A stretch of 64,000 nt of DNA. Source: Ophioceras dolichostomum (Eukaryota > Ascomycota > Sordariomycetes > Magnaporthales > Ophioceraceae). Positions 46,730-59,300 of the stretch are shown here, in pieces. A program made the translations under genes and the position numbers. The notes under the pieces were generated by a model. That model did no database searches. It had not been told where the DNA came from and saw only the letters and a program-made list of their open reading frames with translations. The DNA is taken from the NCBI GenBank assembly GCA_003049485.1, contig PYST01000191.1:1-64000 (forward strand), read 5' to 3'. Numbering within the stretch: the first letter of the stretch is position 1; every line of letters starts with the position of its first letter.

Positions 46730-48178
46730 TTAATATACAGCGCCACCGTAGTAGACCTTCCGCGCGTCCACCAGCTTCTTGCCCCTCCCCATGGCAATGG
46801 CCTCCGGGTCGGGCTGGTCCGTCAGGGCCGCATAGGCGGCCTTGACGGTGTTCATGGGATTCCTGGACCGGGGGATGCGCGCCGAGAGGTCCTTGATGCC
46901 GGCGGCGCGGCACATCTCGAATATACGGTGTGATACACGGAGGCCGAATCCTGAATGTTTTGTGGCACGAAGTCAGTCAGTCAGTCGGTCGGTTGGTTGG
47001 TCAGTTGTTGGGTGTGTTGGGCATTGATGTTGATGGTGGTGGTGCTGAGATGGGAGAGGAAACACACGAAAGGAGGGCTGGTAATGAGAAGGATGGGGAT
47101 TGGAAGGAAGTAGAGTGAGCTGAAAAAGCTGACCTGGTGGACGCGAAAAGAGCTGCACCACAGTGCCCGAGACCTTTTTCTCGACGTTGCCGTAGATGGT
47201 GCGGTCCTCGTACCGCCTGATCGGCACCATGTTCTTGATGGCGGCCAGCTTCGACTTGAGCGAGGCGATGCTGGGCTCGGTGGACTTCGCCTCGCCCATG
47301 CCGAGGCGGCCGTTCCCGTTCCCGACGATGGTGATGACCGAGGTGCTGAGCACCTTGCCCAGACGCGTCTGGTTGGCCACGCGGCGGGACACGATGTGCT
47401 TGGAGGTCAGGTCGGTGATGTCGCGCACGCCGACGCCCAGCTGCTTCTTCAGGGCGGTGTAGTTGCCCTCCGGGTCGAGCGTCACGTCCTCCGGGTCCAG
47501 CACGCGCTTGTACTTGCCCGCCACGCCGGGGACCTTGTCCGGCAGCGCGGGCGCGAGCGCCGTGTTGGACCCCTGCCCGCCGTCGGTCATCGAGGAGCGC
47601 TCGGTCATGTACTTGAGGATGTCGAGGTTGGACGGCGAGTACTTCTCCATGGCCTCCGCGAGCTGCGCCTCCGTCATGCTGTCCTTGTTGAGGTTCTCGG
47701 GGATGAACGACGACAGCCAGTCGAACAGGTCCTCTCCGAACTCGTCGGACGTCATGAACCTCGACTTCATGACCGGCGGGGGCTTCGTCTTGTGCCGCTT
47801 GTCCAGCACGGGGTCGATGATGCTGAAGTCGTCGATGTAGCCAAGGTGGTAGGGGTCCCTGCGCAGCCGGCCTTGGAGGGTGAAGTCGACGGGGTCAATG
47901 GCCGCCTCGCCGGCCGTCAGCGCGTCCATCTGCTCCTTGGTGTAGGTCCTGCTGAGGATCTCCTTGTCCCGTTCCGTGTACTCTGGGGAGATCTTGGACG
48001 TGAGACGATGCCGTCTCCTCCCGGCCGCGACGGGGGCCGAGGCGTGGAATTGCCGGCATGTCGCACCCGTAGGAGGAGGTAATATTTGTGATGTCGTAGT
48101 CCAAGTCGGCGTGGTCGGCGTGATCGCGAGGCATCGCCGAGAGAGCAAGCTCCGGGCGGCTGGACGCGCTACGCTCAT
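46730..48178 (-). CDS. MRPS5: Mitochondrial small-subunit ribosomal protein uS5m
   Basis: Two exons, 48178-47134 and 46950-46730, 183-nt intron in phase 1; 421 residues. The N-terminus MSVARPAARSLLSRR is an Arg/Ser-rich amphipathic mitochondrial presequence. A fungal-specific N-terminal domain of about 240 residues precedes the S5 core: DLTSKHIVSRRVANQTRLGK, then VITIVGNGNGRLGMGEAKS, and after the splice FGLRVSHRIFEMCRAAGIKD with ARIPRSRNPMNTVKAAYAAL, the S5 C-terminal domain. uS5 sits at the mRNA entry of the small subunit. An in-frame ATG at 48208 (MAQLLGLLPT) is an equally possible start and would also give a presequence. Confidence 0.9.
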
Positions 48179-49052
48179 GGTGGGAAGGAGGCCCAACAGC
48201 TGGGCCAAGAAAAGACAAAAGAAACCAAGAAAGGTTCACCACCGGCGAACTGGCTGGGCGGTGTCTGCCCCGATCGGGAGGCACGGATTTTGAAGCGATT
48301 CGCGACGAGTCGCCTTGTCTCCTCGCCGTCGCCGTCGCCGAATCTTGGTTGCTCTAGCTAAAATTTTTGGTGGTCCTAGCTGGCCGAGCGCAGAGAGCTC
48401 CGGAGTGGAACCTACCCCTGTCCCGCTCATGTCCGACATACACGTGATTTTCCTCGTGGAAGCGCCCACCCAGTCCTCAAGCCGCAGCCCGGAAGCACCC
48501 TTGCGGGAGGGACATGGGGATCCTCGATAGCCAATCGCTGGCCGCTGACGTAACGTGAAATCAGTTGATTCTGGCGCAAACCTGAAACACCAGAGTTTCG
48601 CTGAGGGACCCCCAAGAAGACCTGGTGCAATGTCGCGGCCTGGCTATGTTCGCCCTTTTTTTTAGGGTCGATCCCGACACGACTGTGGTTTCGAGGGGCT
48701 TCGCTTCATAATAATCTAGCAGGCCTTTCTTTCACTGTAAGGAAACTCTCTCTGCTTTTGTACGTCCTTTCTTCTCTTCTTTCCGTGCTCGTGCGAATAG
48801 ACCGGTTTCCTTTTCACGACCTCACAGCGTGAGGCTCTGCCATAATATCCTGTTCGCTCTGATCGTCCGTCCGGTCCGTCCGCCTGAACAAACAACACAA
48901 CGTCATAATACTTCGGTCTTGCAGCGCAAGCACGAGCTTTTCGTTCTCCCCTTACGTTTGTCGTTCTCTTCCTGCTTAGCCCCCTGATCGAACTTAAAAG
49001 CGTCCGGCACGTTCGACCATCTCTATTCGTACACCAACAATACAAGAACACA
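48179..49052. other. Divergent interval, MRPS5 and the small membrane-protein gene
   Basis: 874 bp; no gene seen. It should hold both promoters. Confidence 0.5.
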
Positions 49053-49334
49053 ATGTCCACGCCAACATCTTCTCTCGTCCCCATCGCCTCCAGGGGCCCG
49101 GGCCAATTCGAGTGGTTCCGTAAGATCGGCGCGACCCCCGAGGCCGTCGCTGTGTTGAACGACCAGCCCATCCTGTTCACGATCCTGCTCATCGTCCTGG
49201 TCGCCGTCATCCTGCAGTGCGTCCTGCTCTGGTACATTGACTACGCCACCCGCAAGCCCGAGCAGATGAAGAAGAAGGACCCCAAGAAGAAGCCGGATGT
49301 GAAGGCCGGCGGGAAGCCCCCGGCCCAGCGGTAG
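49053..49334 (+). CDS. Small single-pass membrane protein, unknown function
   Basis: 93 residues in one exon. After a soluble N-terminus (GPGQFEWFRKIGATPEAVAV) there is one hydrophobic helix (~residues 41-62, ILFTILLIVLVAVILQCVLL). It is followed at once by WYIDYATRKP and a very Lys/Pro-rich tail (KKKDPKKKPDVK), which predicts the C-terminus on the cytosolic side. There is no signal peptide. The composition and strong codon bias (GC-rich third positions) make it look coding, but I do not recognise the family. Confidence 0.7.
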   Translation: MSTPTSSLVPIASRGPGQFEWFRKIGATPEAVAVLNDQPILFTILLIVLVAVILQCVLLWYIDYATRKPEQMKKKDPKKKPDVKAGGKPPAQR

Positions 49335-50316
49335 AGGGTCGGCAGCCGTACTTTTCTTTTCCCGCCGTTGACGGCTCTCGAATTGCGACTTTGGATCGAA
49401 GAAATGGGGGATGGTCGACACAGTAAACTGGCGGTGGTGGACTTGAGGTGGACAGGGGTAGATGGGAGTGACGGATGAGGGGCGTGGGGGCTGAGGTTCG
49501 GGAAGAAGAGGAGAGAAATCAGAAGGAAGATAGAGGGGGAGGAACGGCGACTGAATCGGCTGGTACCATGACGTCTCACGGAGACCGCAAACGAGTCGAT
49601 CAGCCACGTTTACGAGGCCCGATTTGACATCGACCGGACCAATCCCCCGGCGTCGCCGATGATGCTCGTTGCAACCATATGAAGCCGACTCGACCGCCAT
49701 CGTCGGGGATCGATCGTGGGAAGCCAGCCACTACCTGCATCAGAATGAACGGCGTTTGGCAGACTCGGAAATGGTTAGACGACAACCCTGTGGCGTGTCT
49801 TCTGCTGTTTTTATTATTCTAAACTTTTGTGTTTTTTGTGGCACTTGACGACCTGTCAACGAGCCTAGCCTCTGATTTAATTTCTTTTTCTTGCGTCTTG
49901 GTTTCGTATCTCAAATTCCGCCTGCCTCAGTTATCTTCTCTCCTCGTCTGGTGGACGAGGTAAGGATCGCGGCTTTCAAAGGGCTTCCCCCGTCGCTGCC
50001 TCTGTCACTGTTTGTGTAGTTGCTGCTTCAGATAGGTCTTTTATCTCGACTGGTCCTCCTGGAAAACTGTATATAGTCACGTCGAAAGACGTTGTCATTC
50101 CAAATATCCAGCCTCGATATCGACCAACCGTTCCCGACCTTGTATGGTAACGTCGATCACTTTTACGCTTCGCCCCATCGAGGTAGCTCACCAATGGCTG
50201 CCAGGACAAGAGGGCCATCCGCTGAGTTACTATTGTCATTCGTGATCTTAGATTCTAGCGTCTTAGATAGCTGCACAGGCGTCTATCTCCTAGAGCAACC
50301 TAGCCAAGCAAATGTC
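49335..50316. other. Intergenic interval
   Basis: 982 bp, with T-rich stretches near 49800-49900. No gene seen. Confidence 0.5.
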
Positions 50317-52245
50317 TTACAACCATGATGAGTGATCGTCTTGTGGTATGATATCCCAAGTGTCCCCAGTATAGTTTTTATATATCACCTCCTCCATCTG
50401 GACGTCCTGTCCCCAAGGCTCCAGATCCCCAATTTCTTGGCTTTCACCGATGTAGTGCGCCGATAGATCGTCGCCATCCCCTCGGTCTTGAAACTCCTCA
50501 TCTTGAGCCACTAGGAATTGCTCGCCGTCATCAAAGACTACAAGTTCATCATCATCTATCTCCTCGTCCACATATAATAGTGGATCACCTTCGTATAAAT
50601 ACTCCACTGGTATCATCTCCTCAATTTCATAATCATCCGTGTCCTGTTGTGTTAGCGTGGTTAGTCTGCTGCCTTCTTGATCTAGATGTTGCTCGGTCTG
50701 TCATGTTGGTACATGGTTCAACTCACCTCATCGAACTCAACGTCAGTCTGCTCCTCATAGCAGTCCTCTAGATCCTCACTGTATTCTGGGTACTGGTCTT
50801 CTGCGAATGCTTCTTGGGTGTCGCGCTCGCCATACGCAAGAATCATCTCCTCACCGTCGAGTCCCCAGTCCTGGTCTGGGTAGAGAAACGACCCGCCATC
50901 CTCTTGTTCCATACCCGTATCGTGGCGTGCCGCAAGATAGGTCATGCTCCCTCGTCTCGGTGTTGCTGTGAACGATATTCCTCGTTGCAAGATTGGCCAA
51001 ATCCTCTTGCCGATCCGATCTGAAAGGCCATAGGGTTCTGGACCGATCCCCTCGGCGGCGGGCGCAACAAGATCCTGTGCACTGCGAGACCGGTCTTTGT
51101 TGAGACTCGTATCCCCCAGCCGTTTAGCACTCCGTCTGAGGGTGGGTGATCGTGCGTCGCTCGCCAGGCGCGAGAAAACAGTGGCAATATGTGGCAGAAA
51201 AGGGCTGCGCCCAACAACGGACTGCGTCAAAGTCAGAATATCTGCTCGGGAACCTCGGTTCGAGAAATGAGAGGGCCTGGAGAGATACGTACCTGAAGAT
51301 ACCACACATTCCATACCCCTGGTGCGAGTTCGAGCAAGCACGGAGATCGTGGTGGCTGCAGCACCTTGACTCCCGGCACTTTCTTCTTGACGCCCAGCAG
51401 AGTGTAGAGAGCCCCCTTGACCAGGAGATCAAGACCGTGGTCAGTGTCGTCGGCGGTCTTCAATGGCTGGTCACCGAGCGTCATCTCATCTTGGGGCTGC
51501 TCCTCCGACGCTTGAGTCGCCGAGCGAGTCACTCGAGTGAACTCAGGATTGATCGTGCGGGGTGTGTCTGTTGTAGTCTTCGTTGACTTGGCGTTGCTGA
51601 TATGTTCAGAGGAGGCGATGAACTCAAAGGAGCAACTCAGTGTCTGAAGCTGGGCCCTCGTTGGGTATGGACATGCCATGTGGCTGGACGATGCAGAGAC
51701 ATGGTTTATCGAGAATAGAGCCGAATAAGGGGATTCCGCGCTGTGCGTTTGATGGTTCTGGCTCCTGGACAAGCATATCCCTAGCTGTTCCCAGGCCTAT
51801 GCGGCTCAGATGTGATGGTCAGCATGTGCGAGAGGTTGTCTAGACTCTTGAGAATGCCGGTAGGATGCGTAGGTCATACGGTACATTGCCTGATAACCTC
51901 GACGATGTCATTTCCGGTTACCCTTCCGGCAGCAGTCGAGTGAACGCTGTCGTCTTTTACCACCACAGTTACGCTGAGCCGGCAAGGGCTAGCACGTTCT
52001 ATCCACAGCTGGCCGGAGGCCACTTGCAGCGATAGCCAGTTTGCGGATGATTCCTCTTCTAAGTTGTCTGGTAGTAGTATGGAGAGGCTACTCGTGAGAA
52101 GCAGCTTTACGGGAGCACTTCTCGGGGCGAGTTCAATGGTGTCCAGGTTGACATGTGTGCTTTTCATCGCAGCCTCGAAGGCCGACCAAGACCATTGCAG
52201 CCGAGAGCAGATGAAGGGTGACCGGCTGTAAGAGGCACCGGCCAT
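50317..52245 (-). CDS. Four-exon orphan gene, acidic C-terminus, unknown function
   Basis: Exons 52245-51880, 51796-51293, 51221-50727, 50643-50317; introns of 83, 71 and 83 nt, all phase 0, with clear donors (GTATGA, GTACGT, GTGAGT) and AG acceptors preceded by CTGAC/CTAAC; 563 residues. That three splices join four frames without a stop is good evidence of a real gene. The N-terminal part (MAGASYSRSPF, then VNLDTIELAPRSAPVKLLL) has mixed hydrophobic strands. The middle contains GALYTLLGVKKKVPGVKVLQ and LELAPGVWNVWYLQ. The C-terminal ~180 residues are strongly acidic (EDLEDCYEEQTDVEFDE, VDEEIDDDELVVFDDGEQF). No known domain, signal peptide or membrane helix is recognised. Codon choice is less GC-biased than in the housekeeping genes, in keeping with a young or fast-evolving gene. 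Confidence 0.7.
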
Positions 52246-53620
52246 GTATCAGAAGATAATACTGAATTAACGCCCTGGAAAAAGGAATATGTGCTTTACA
52301 GAGCACCCTTTGAGCTGAGTTCGGAGCCACTTGGTTGTCTAATGAGATTCAGGTCCAGTTCAAACATCAGCGGTAGATGTTCAAGCATCTGGCAAGCTTG
52401 AATTTAAAAAAAATGAGCGGCCTGTGTGCGTGCCTTCCATATAATGGAGGCGCATGAGGGTACTTGCCTTTTCCGCCACTTCCAGGTCCCATTATGCCCA
52501 AAACTTCCAGGTTCTGGAAGGACCAACTTAGGACACAGCACAGTGCAAGGAGGGCGCCTTCATCACAACATGAAAATCGTTGCCTGTGCTTTCAACGAGT
52601 GGAGGCACATTCGCTGGCTGACGCCCCGACACGAGGTGGTGGGCGAGACTCGCGATGGTGTTCAAGGAGAGCAAATGTCCGCCAACTCTAGAGTCAGCAT
52701 TCAGCTCCGAAAAACACCCCAGATGGGAAGGATAATTAAGGTCTGAAACCATGACTACATGACCAAAACATAAATGGCTCAAAATGCAGGTTTACGAGGC
52801 ACTTCAGGACAGCCCTCCAATCGTTCTTAACACCCACAACTCAGGATGCCCGATAATGAGGCTTATCGGTGGCCGACAACCTCTTGCTGCGGCTTTTTTT
52901 GCGGACATGCGGCAAGCTAGACGGTTAGTGTTAGCCATCGGCGATCGCCCCTCGCCGGTTGGGAGAAGCTGAGGTGGGAGAAACCGTTGGAGAATCCTGC
53001 TGTGGACCCGGTCGAGAACAAGACCAAACGTCATTGGAAATCATGAGCCAACGCCCGAGGACCGCACGATCTCTCGTTGCCGATCAGAGGACAAGGCGTG
53101 AGGTGAGATCTTCCATTTCTGGACGGTCTGTGCAGAGAAGAAGCGTTGCGTCTGTGTGATGCTCATGGTCTAGGAAAGGTAGTCTTATACCGTTGGGCCA
53201 CAACCTCATATATACCCTACACCTGTTTGAGACCTACCGCCGCGTGCACCACCATCTTGTTCTGGCCATCCCACGCGGGGACTCTCATCGAACGGTCTCG
53301 AAGCATAGTAGGCAAAACATCTCGGTACACGCCACCGTCGGCATCACAGACTCGCTAACACATAACTGTCTTGCTTTGCTGTTGCAGCTGCTCATGCCCA
53401 ACACGTGGCCCCTTTAAATTGCACTGCTCGTGGGGTTGCACTTTCACGCTCGGTCTCTCTTGTGCCGAGCAGCGGTATAGTCCCGGGGAGGGTGAAGCGA
53501 AAGACGTCCTTTATTCATCTTGCCGGGCCCGTCCGCAGTAAAGGTGTGCCAGACGGGCCTGGACGCGCGGATGATCAGACGACATCATCACATCCCCACT
53601 CCCCTTCCAGCCTTGCAAGA
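52246..53620. other. Intergenic interval upstream of the anion transporter
   Basis: 1.38 kb; short open frames without motifs. It should hold the promoters of the orphan gene (leftward) and the transporter (rightward). Confidence 0.5.
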
Positions 53621-55907
53621 ATGAGCCGTCCCCGCCTCCAGGTGGTAACGGCCGACCTCGGCGGCGAATCACCGGGATATGTGGTCTCTCTCCACCCGGG
53701 CACGGCCCCGGATTACTTTCAGACCCCCCTCCGGCGTTCCGGGGTGAGCACCGGGGCGCTCACCCCCAGCAGGCCTCCGCTTGGTGACCGGCTCTCGAGC
53801 CTGAATATGATAGTGGCTCGGGCTCAGGACTCGCCGGAAGGGAACGGGAAAGTGAGCCTGAGGGACCGTATAGGATGCTACACGTGGACGTGGTTCACGA
53901 TGACAATGGTGGGTTGGCATATCTACAGGTACCTTTTCTTCGTTTCCTCGAGAGGCCTGAGTTTTCGTACCTCTCTTCGTTTGGAACCCTCTCTGGTAGT
54001 GACTGACGAAGATGGGGGCTGGCTTCAAAGGCTACCGGCGGCATCTCTAACGTCATTTTCTCCAGTGAGTATAAGCCAGCCAGCCCCTCTCCTGATTTCC
54101 CGTGAACAAGACGATTTAGGATGCACTAACTCGGGCCATTTCTCTAGTCACAGTCCCGTTCAGGTGCCAGTGGCTGACCACAGTTGGGACCATCTTCTTC
54201 CTATTCAATATTGTCCTCTTCCTGGCCAACTCCGTCATGATCACGCTCAAGTTCCGGTTCGTCCCGGGGAGCTTGGTCGCATCATTTACCCATCAGGTTG
54301 AGTCGCTCTTCATCCCGGCCTTTGTAAGTCTACCTCTACCTCCTCCCTCCGCCCTCTCCTTTCCCCTCCAATCTTACCGCAACGTCTTAGTCTGAAAGTC
54401 TGACATTGGATTCTTCTCCTCTCACGAAGGTCGTCTCGTAAGAAAACATAATCGTATCATCAGTTCATGCCAATTCAAAAAGGGGACAACAAAGCAAATT
54501 CCTGACTTCTTCTTGCCTCGTAGGATTGCGATTATCCTCGTCAATACCTGCCAGTACGGCATCCCTAATACGGGTGCATGGCTAGTAACCACGATGGAGA
54601 TCCTCTTCTGGATCTACATGGGCCTGAGCACAATATCTAGTGCCGGAATGTATCTGATCCTGTGGTCTACACAGTACGTGACCAGTCAAAAGGGTGTAGC
54701 CAACCCATGCATTTCCTAAATACCTAGGTGCCTACTAATCGTGGCTCCTTCCCCTTCCACTTCCACGTCCAGGGTATTCCCGCTGCACACAATGACACCA
54801 GTCTGGGTGTTCCCAGCGTACCCCCTCCTCCTCGCCGCCCCATTCGGGAGCACGCTGATCTCCGCCGCGAACGCGGCCGGGAGCGCCGTCAACTCCGTAG
54901 CGATAACCATATGCGCCCTCTGCGTGCAGGCCACCGGCTTCCTGATCAGCTTCATGGTGATGGCCGCGTTTCTGTACCGGCTCATGACCCAGAAGCTGCC
55001 GCGGGACGACCAGAGGCCAGGCGTTGTGAGTTAATTTAACGCTGAGTGGGACTCTCCTAGACAATCTGAACACCCCACAAAGGATATACCAGGATTATGT
55101 CCCTGTGTCATGGATATGTCTAGGTAGCCGACACTGACAAGCAGCCAGTTCATCTCGATCGGACCCAGTGGCTTCACGGTGGCTGGAATCTGTGAGTGGG
55201 CTTCCTGTCCTTCCCTGCCTGCCTAGACTGCGCAATATCACCAGAGAAAGTGCTAACAAACTCTGTAGTGAGCATTGGCAACCAAGCGGACAAGATCTTC
55301 CCTCCCCAGTTCCTGGGGGTTGAGCACTCGCCAAACATACTGAAGCTGCTCGCGTACGTCACGGGGCTCGGCCTCTGGGGCCTCTGCATCTGGTTCTTCC
55401 TCGTCTCCGTCGGGTCGATGTGGAAGTACCTCCGGACGCCGGGCAAGCTGTACTTCCGTAAGTCTCGCTCTCTCTAGAGCTTCGTTTGGGAAGATATCTA
55501 GCAGATAGATATACCGCCGTTCAACATGTCGCTGACTGACATTGGGACCGCGCTCCCCCATACCCCGGAACATATAGAGATGACCTGGTTCTCGTTCGTC
55601 TTCCCAAACACGGCGATGGTAAGTCTTTCTCCCTCATCAGACCTCTGGTCGGTGATTCTGGCTGGCTTCTTGTCGCCAGGGGCGGCAGACCGATTCGCTG
55701 ACGACATCCTTGGCTCCACAACAGATCACGGCAACGGTGCAGCTGGGCCGCGCCTTCAGCTGCCGCCCACTGGAGATCCTCGGCTGCGTGCTTGCAGGCT
55801 GCATCATCCTGGTTTGGATGGCCGTGTTCGTGTCCATGCTGCGCTGTCTGTGGAAGCGACAGCTGCTCTGGCCCAAGGAGCGCAAGTCAGAGGGTAGTGA
55901 AGTCTAG
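53621..55907 (+). CDS. TDT-family anion transporter (Ssu1 sulfite pump / Mae1 malate type)
   Basis: Ten exons: 53621-53908, 54031-54064, 54154-54323, 54430-54437 (8 nt), 54524-54673, 54773-55025, 55149-55191, 55269-55457, 55578-55618, 55725-55907; 452 residues. The family exports sulfite (Ssu1) or moves malate (Mae1) across the plasma membrane, and about ten helices are visible. Landmarks: RDRIGCYTWTWFTMTMATGG at the first helix, VESLFIPAFVVSIAIILVN, STQVFPLHTMTPVWVFPAYP in the middle, and MTWFSFVFPNTAM near the end, followed by ITATVQLGRAF. A ~75-residue soluble N-terminal part precedes helix 1. Exon 4 codes just the VVS link. The acceptor of exon 3 is doubtful: TCTAG at 54147 or CACAG at 54153, 6 nt apart, both in frame. 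Sulfite versus dicarboxylate cannot be decided by eye. Confidence 0.85.
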
Positions 55908-56384
55908 CTCTTGAATGGTCTCAATGAAGACGAGAGTAGGCAGACTGAGACGGGGGCGGCCCGCCTACAAAGATTGCACCTAAAAATCCTCGCTTGACAC
56001 AGTAGTGTATTCCTCCAATCTCAGGCAGAGACCTGGGTAGTTAGGTACCAGGTAAAACGCTCTGTCCTTTACAAACCCCGGCGCTCGCTGTGCAATGCAG
56101 GCTAAAAGATCCCTCCCTGCTTACATCTAACCCAGAGACTCGACCGACCCCTTGGCTTGGGGGGAGGAATAAAATGGGGTATAAAAACAAAGTGCCTTGG
56201 ACAAATATCTCGCTTCTCATCTTTGTGGTCTGAAAAGCCAAGTCAGTCGCAGCCGGTTTTCACTTGAATACCTAGTTAAGTACAGCGACAGCCCAACGAA
56301 AAAGGAAATTAATCAAGAATTATAATAACTTATCACCTCATCGTCATGATCATGATCATGACCATCTACATCCACAAAATCACC
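55908..56384. other. Convergent interval, transporter and RPC2 3' ends
   Basis: 477 bp; no gene seen. It contains a perfect 20-bp palindrome at 56343-56362. Confidence 0.5.
56343..56362. repeat. Perfect 20-bp palindrome of ATGATC steps
   Basis: GTCATGATC joined to ATGATCATGAC reads the same on both strands. It lies 22 bp past the RPC2 stop codon, in the convergent 3' interval. Confidence 0.8.
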
Positions 56385-59300
56385 TTACTTCGGATGCGGG
56401 AACTCGTCCTCCAGCTGCAGCCTGACCCCGACGTTCATGCTGATCAGTTCCTGGACCAGCAGCTTCGCCGCGTACGGCATCGTCATTTCGGTGACCTCCT
56501 TCGTGCTCTTGCACGTCTGGCAGTAGCCCTTGTAGCCGAACAGCCCGCAGCGCTGGCAGATGTCGATCCTGACGGCGTCCGACGACGTCATCAGCCGCTC
56601 CAGCAGCAGCTGCGAGGCACCGTACGCGATCAGGCAGTCGCGCTCCATCTCGCCCAGCCTGAGCCCCCCGTCGCGCGACCGGCCCTCGGTCGGCTGGCGC
56701 GTCAGGATAGCGCGGGGGCCCTTGGAGCGGCTGTGCATCTTGTCCTGGACCATGTGCTTGAGACGCTGGTAGTATATGGGCCCGTTGAAGACGTAGGCCT
56801 CGAGCGGCTCGCCCGTGATGCCGCTCGTGAAGTAGTCCTTCCCCTCCCAGCTGAAGCCGTGCTCGACCAGGACCTTGCCCATCTCCTGCACGGGGTGCGA
56901 GCGGAAGGCGTCGCCGTAGCCAAGGCGCTTCTCGCCCTGCACGACGCTGGCCTTGCCCGTGAGGCACTCGAAGAGCTTGCCGACCGTCATTCGCGAGGGG
57001 AAACCGTGCGGGTTCATGATGATGTCGGGGACCAGCCCGGTGTCGGAGAAGGGCATGTCCTCCTGCTCGACGATGATGCCGACGACGCCCTTCTGCCCGT
57101 GGCGGGAGGAGAACTTGTCGCCCAGCTCTGGGCGGCGCGTCTGGCGGGTTTGGACCTTGACGAGGATGTGCTCCTTCTCGGTCATGGAGACCATGACCTT
57201 GTCGATGTAGCTCGGGTCCGGGGTGCGGTATGTCACGGACGAGTCGCGGGTGTCGTCGGATCCGCCGGATCCGCTCCCGGAAAACACAACCGATGTGCCC
57301 TGATCCAGTGGTGTGTGCTTCTTGATCATGACTTCGCCGGCGTTGATTTTGTAGCCGACGGTGGCCAGGCCGTCGCTGTCGATGGCGCTGTGCTTTTCGA
57401 TTGGCCGGCCGGTGGCTGGGTCAATGTCGGGCCCGCGGATGCTCTCGCCACTGTTATTGGCGTATGTTTGCAGCTCGGCGACGTGCTTGCGGAAGACTTG
57501 GCAGCGGCCGAAGCCCCGGTCGCACGAGGCCTTATTCAGCACAAGGGCATCTTCGATATCGTAGCCCGAGTAGGACATGACCACGACAGTGGCATTTTGC
57601 CCGGCCGGCAGCTTGTCGTAGTGCACGAGCTCGATGGTTTTGGTGACGACCATAGGCCGCTGCGGGTAGACGAGTGTGTATAGCAACGTGTCGATGCGGT
57701 TGAACTGGTTATATGCGATGGCGCCGATGGCTTGTTTTCCCATGGCGCACTGGTAGGTGTTACGAGGGGACTGATTGTGGTGCGGGAAGGGGATGAGCCC
57801 GGCGACGGCACCCAAGATAGTGAAGGGCTCGATCTCCATGTGTGTGGTTGCTGGAGTCACTTCGGACTCGTAAAGCGCCACCAGTGTGTCGTTCTCCTCG
57901 TTCACGTCCAGGTACTCAACGATACCACTGCGCAGGAAGTCGTCGAAGACGGCCTTGCCGGCTTGCAGCATCGCGAGGTGCGCCGCCTTTAGCTTTGGCT
58001 CGCCGTTCTGTACGACGAGGTAGGGGCGGCAGATTCGCCCCTCGTCCGTGGCGATATGGACGGCCGAGAAGTGGTAGTTGATATTTATGCTGACAAAGGG
58101 CGACAGGAACCCACGCCGCCGCACATTGCGAAACCGGCGGGCGAACTCCTCGGGGTTCGTCGTCAGCGCGAACGGAGTGCCGTTGACGTTGATGATGAAA
58201 GAGCCAGGGTTGTGCATTTCAGACCCGCTGAAGTTGTGCAGCGACTCTGCGCCCGAGTCCAGACTCAGAATCCACTGCTTGACGGGGCCCTCTTCGACAT
58301 GGGTGGTGATGTGTGTCATTAGGGCCAGATTCTTCACCAGACCGCAGGCTTCGCCCTCGGGAGTGTCTGATGGGCACAACATCCCCCACTGTGATGGCTG
58401 TAGTGCGCGAGGCCCACTGACCTTCCGCGACTTCTCGAACTGGCTGCTGATGCGGGTCATCATCCCCAGAGCACTGATGTAGCTCAACCGACTCAGTACA
58501 TGCGTGACACCGGCACGGTTCATGTTGAATCGCTTGACCGACCAGTTCCCGGACGAGATAGCTCTGTTCATCCCCGCCGAGATATGGCCCGATGTTGCCG
58601 TGATCGAATTGAGAGGGTCGAAAGGCACGCCTCGGTTTGGCTTGCGTAGGAACTTGTCGATGTTGAAGCGCAGGTCCACGAGGAACTTCTTGAACAGGTC
58701 TTCGAAGAGCAGCGAGAGCAGCTGCCCGGCCAGCTCGAGTCGCTTGTTGCCCACGAAGTCGCGGTCGTCAACCAGCGTGGGGTCGTGCTGGGCCATCAAG
58801 ACGCGGCGCGTCATCATGGCGACGTATATGGCTTTGGGATAGAAATCCAATCCCACGATCGGCACATGGGCGATGATCATGGTGGCCAGAGCCTCCAGGC
58901 CCTCCTCGACGTTGTTTCGCTTGGGCTGCTGCCCGCCGCTGGGCGACTTGGTCCGGTTGGCGCCCATCTTGATCCGCGAACCGATGTACTCGAGCGCCTG
59001 ATGCTGCGAGAAGACGCCCACCTTGGCCGCCTCATCGAAGTTGATGGCAAAGTCATCCTGGTATAGCGCGTCCGAGCCGGCCACGAGTTGCATGATCTCG
59101 TAGTCGGGCAGACCGCCCAGGGCTTTGAGCACGATGACTATAGGAATATTCTCGACCAAGATGTTGTGCTGCAACGTGATGCGCTCTTTCTTCAGCGTCA
59201 CGTACGTCTTTGACTTGCGCTCGTGCGTCGAACTGGTGACCGAGGCCGAGATGACGCTGTTCTTCTCGTCGGCCTCGACGATCACGCGGTTCTTGCTCAG

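Noticed and set aside
51233..51772. Separate gene starting at 51772 (minus)
   Set aside because: The first codon is TTG, not ATG, and the frame joins upstream and downstream exons in phase; it is exon 2 of the 50317-52245 gene.
56346..57683. 445-codon open frame on the plus strand
   Set aside because: Antisense shadow of the RPC2 gene, whose minus-strand protein is unmistakable.
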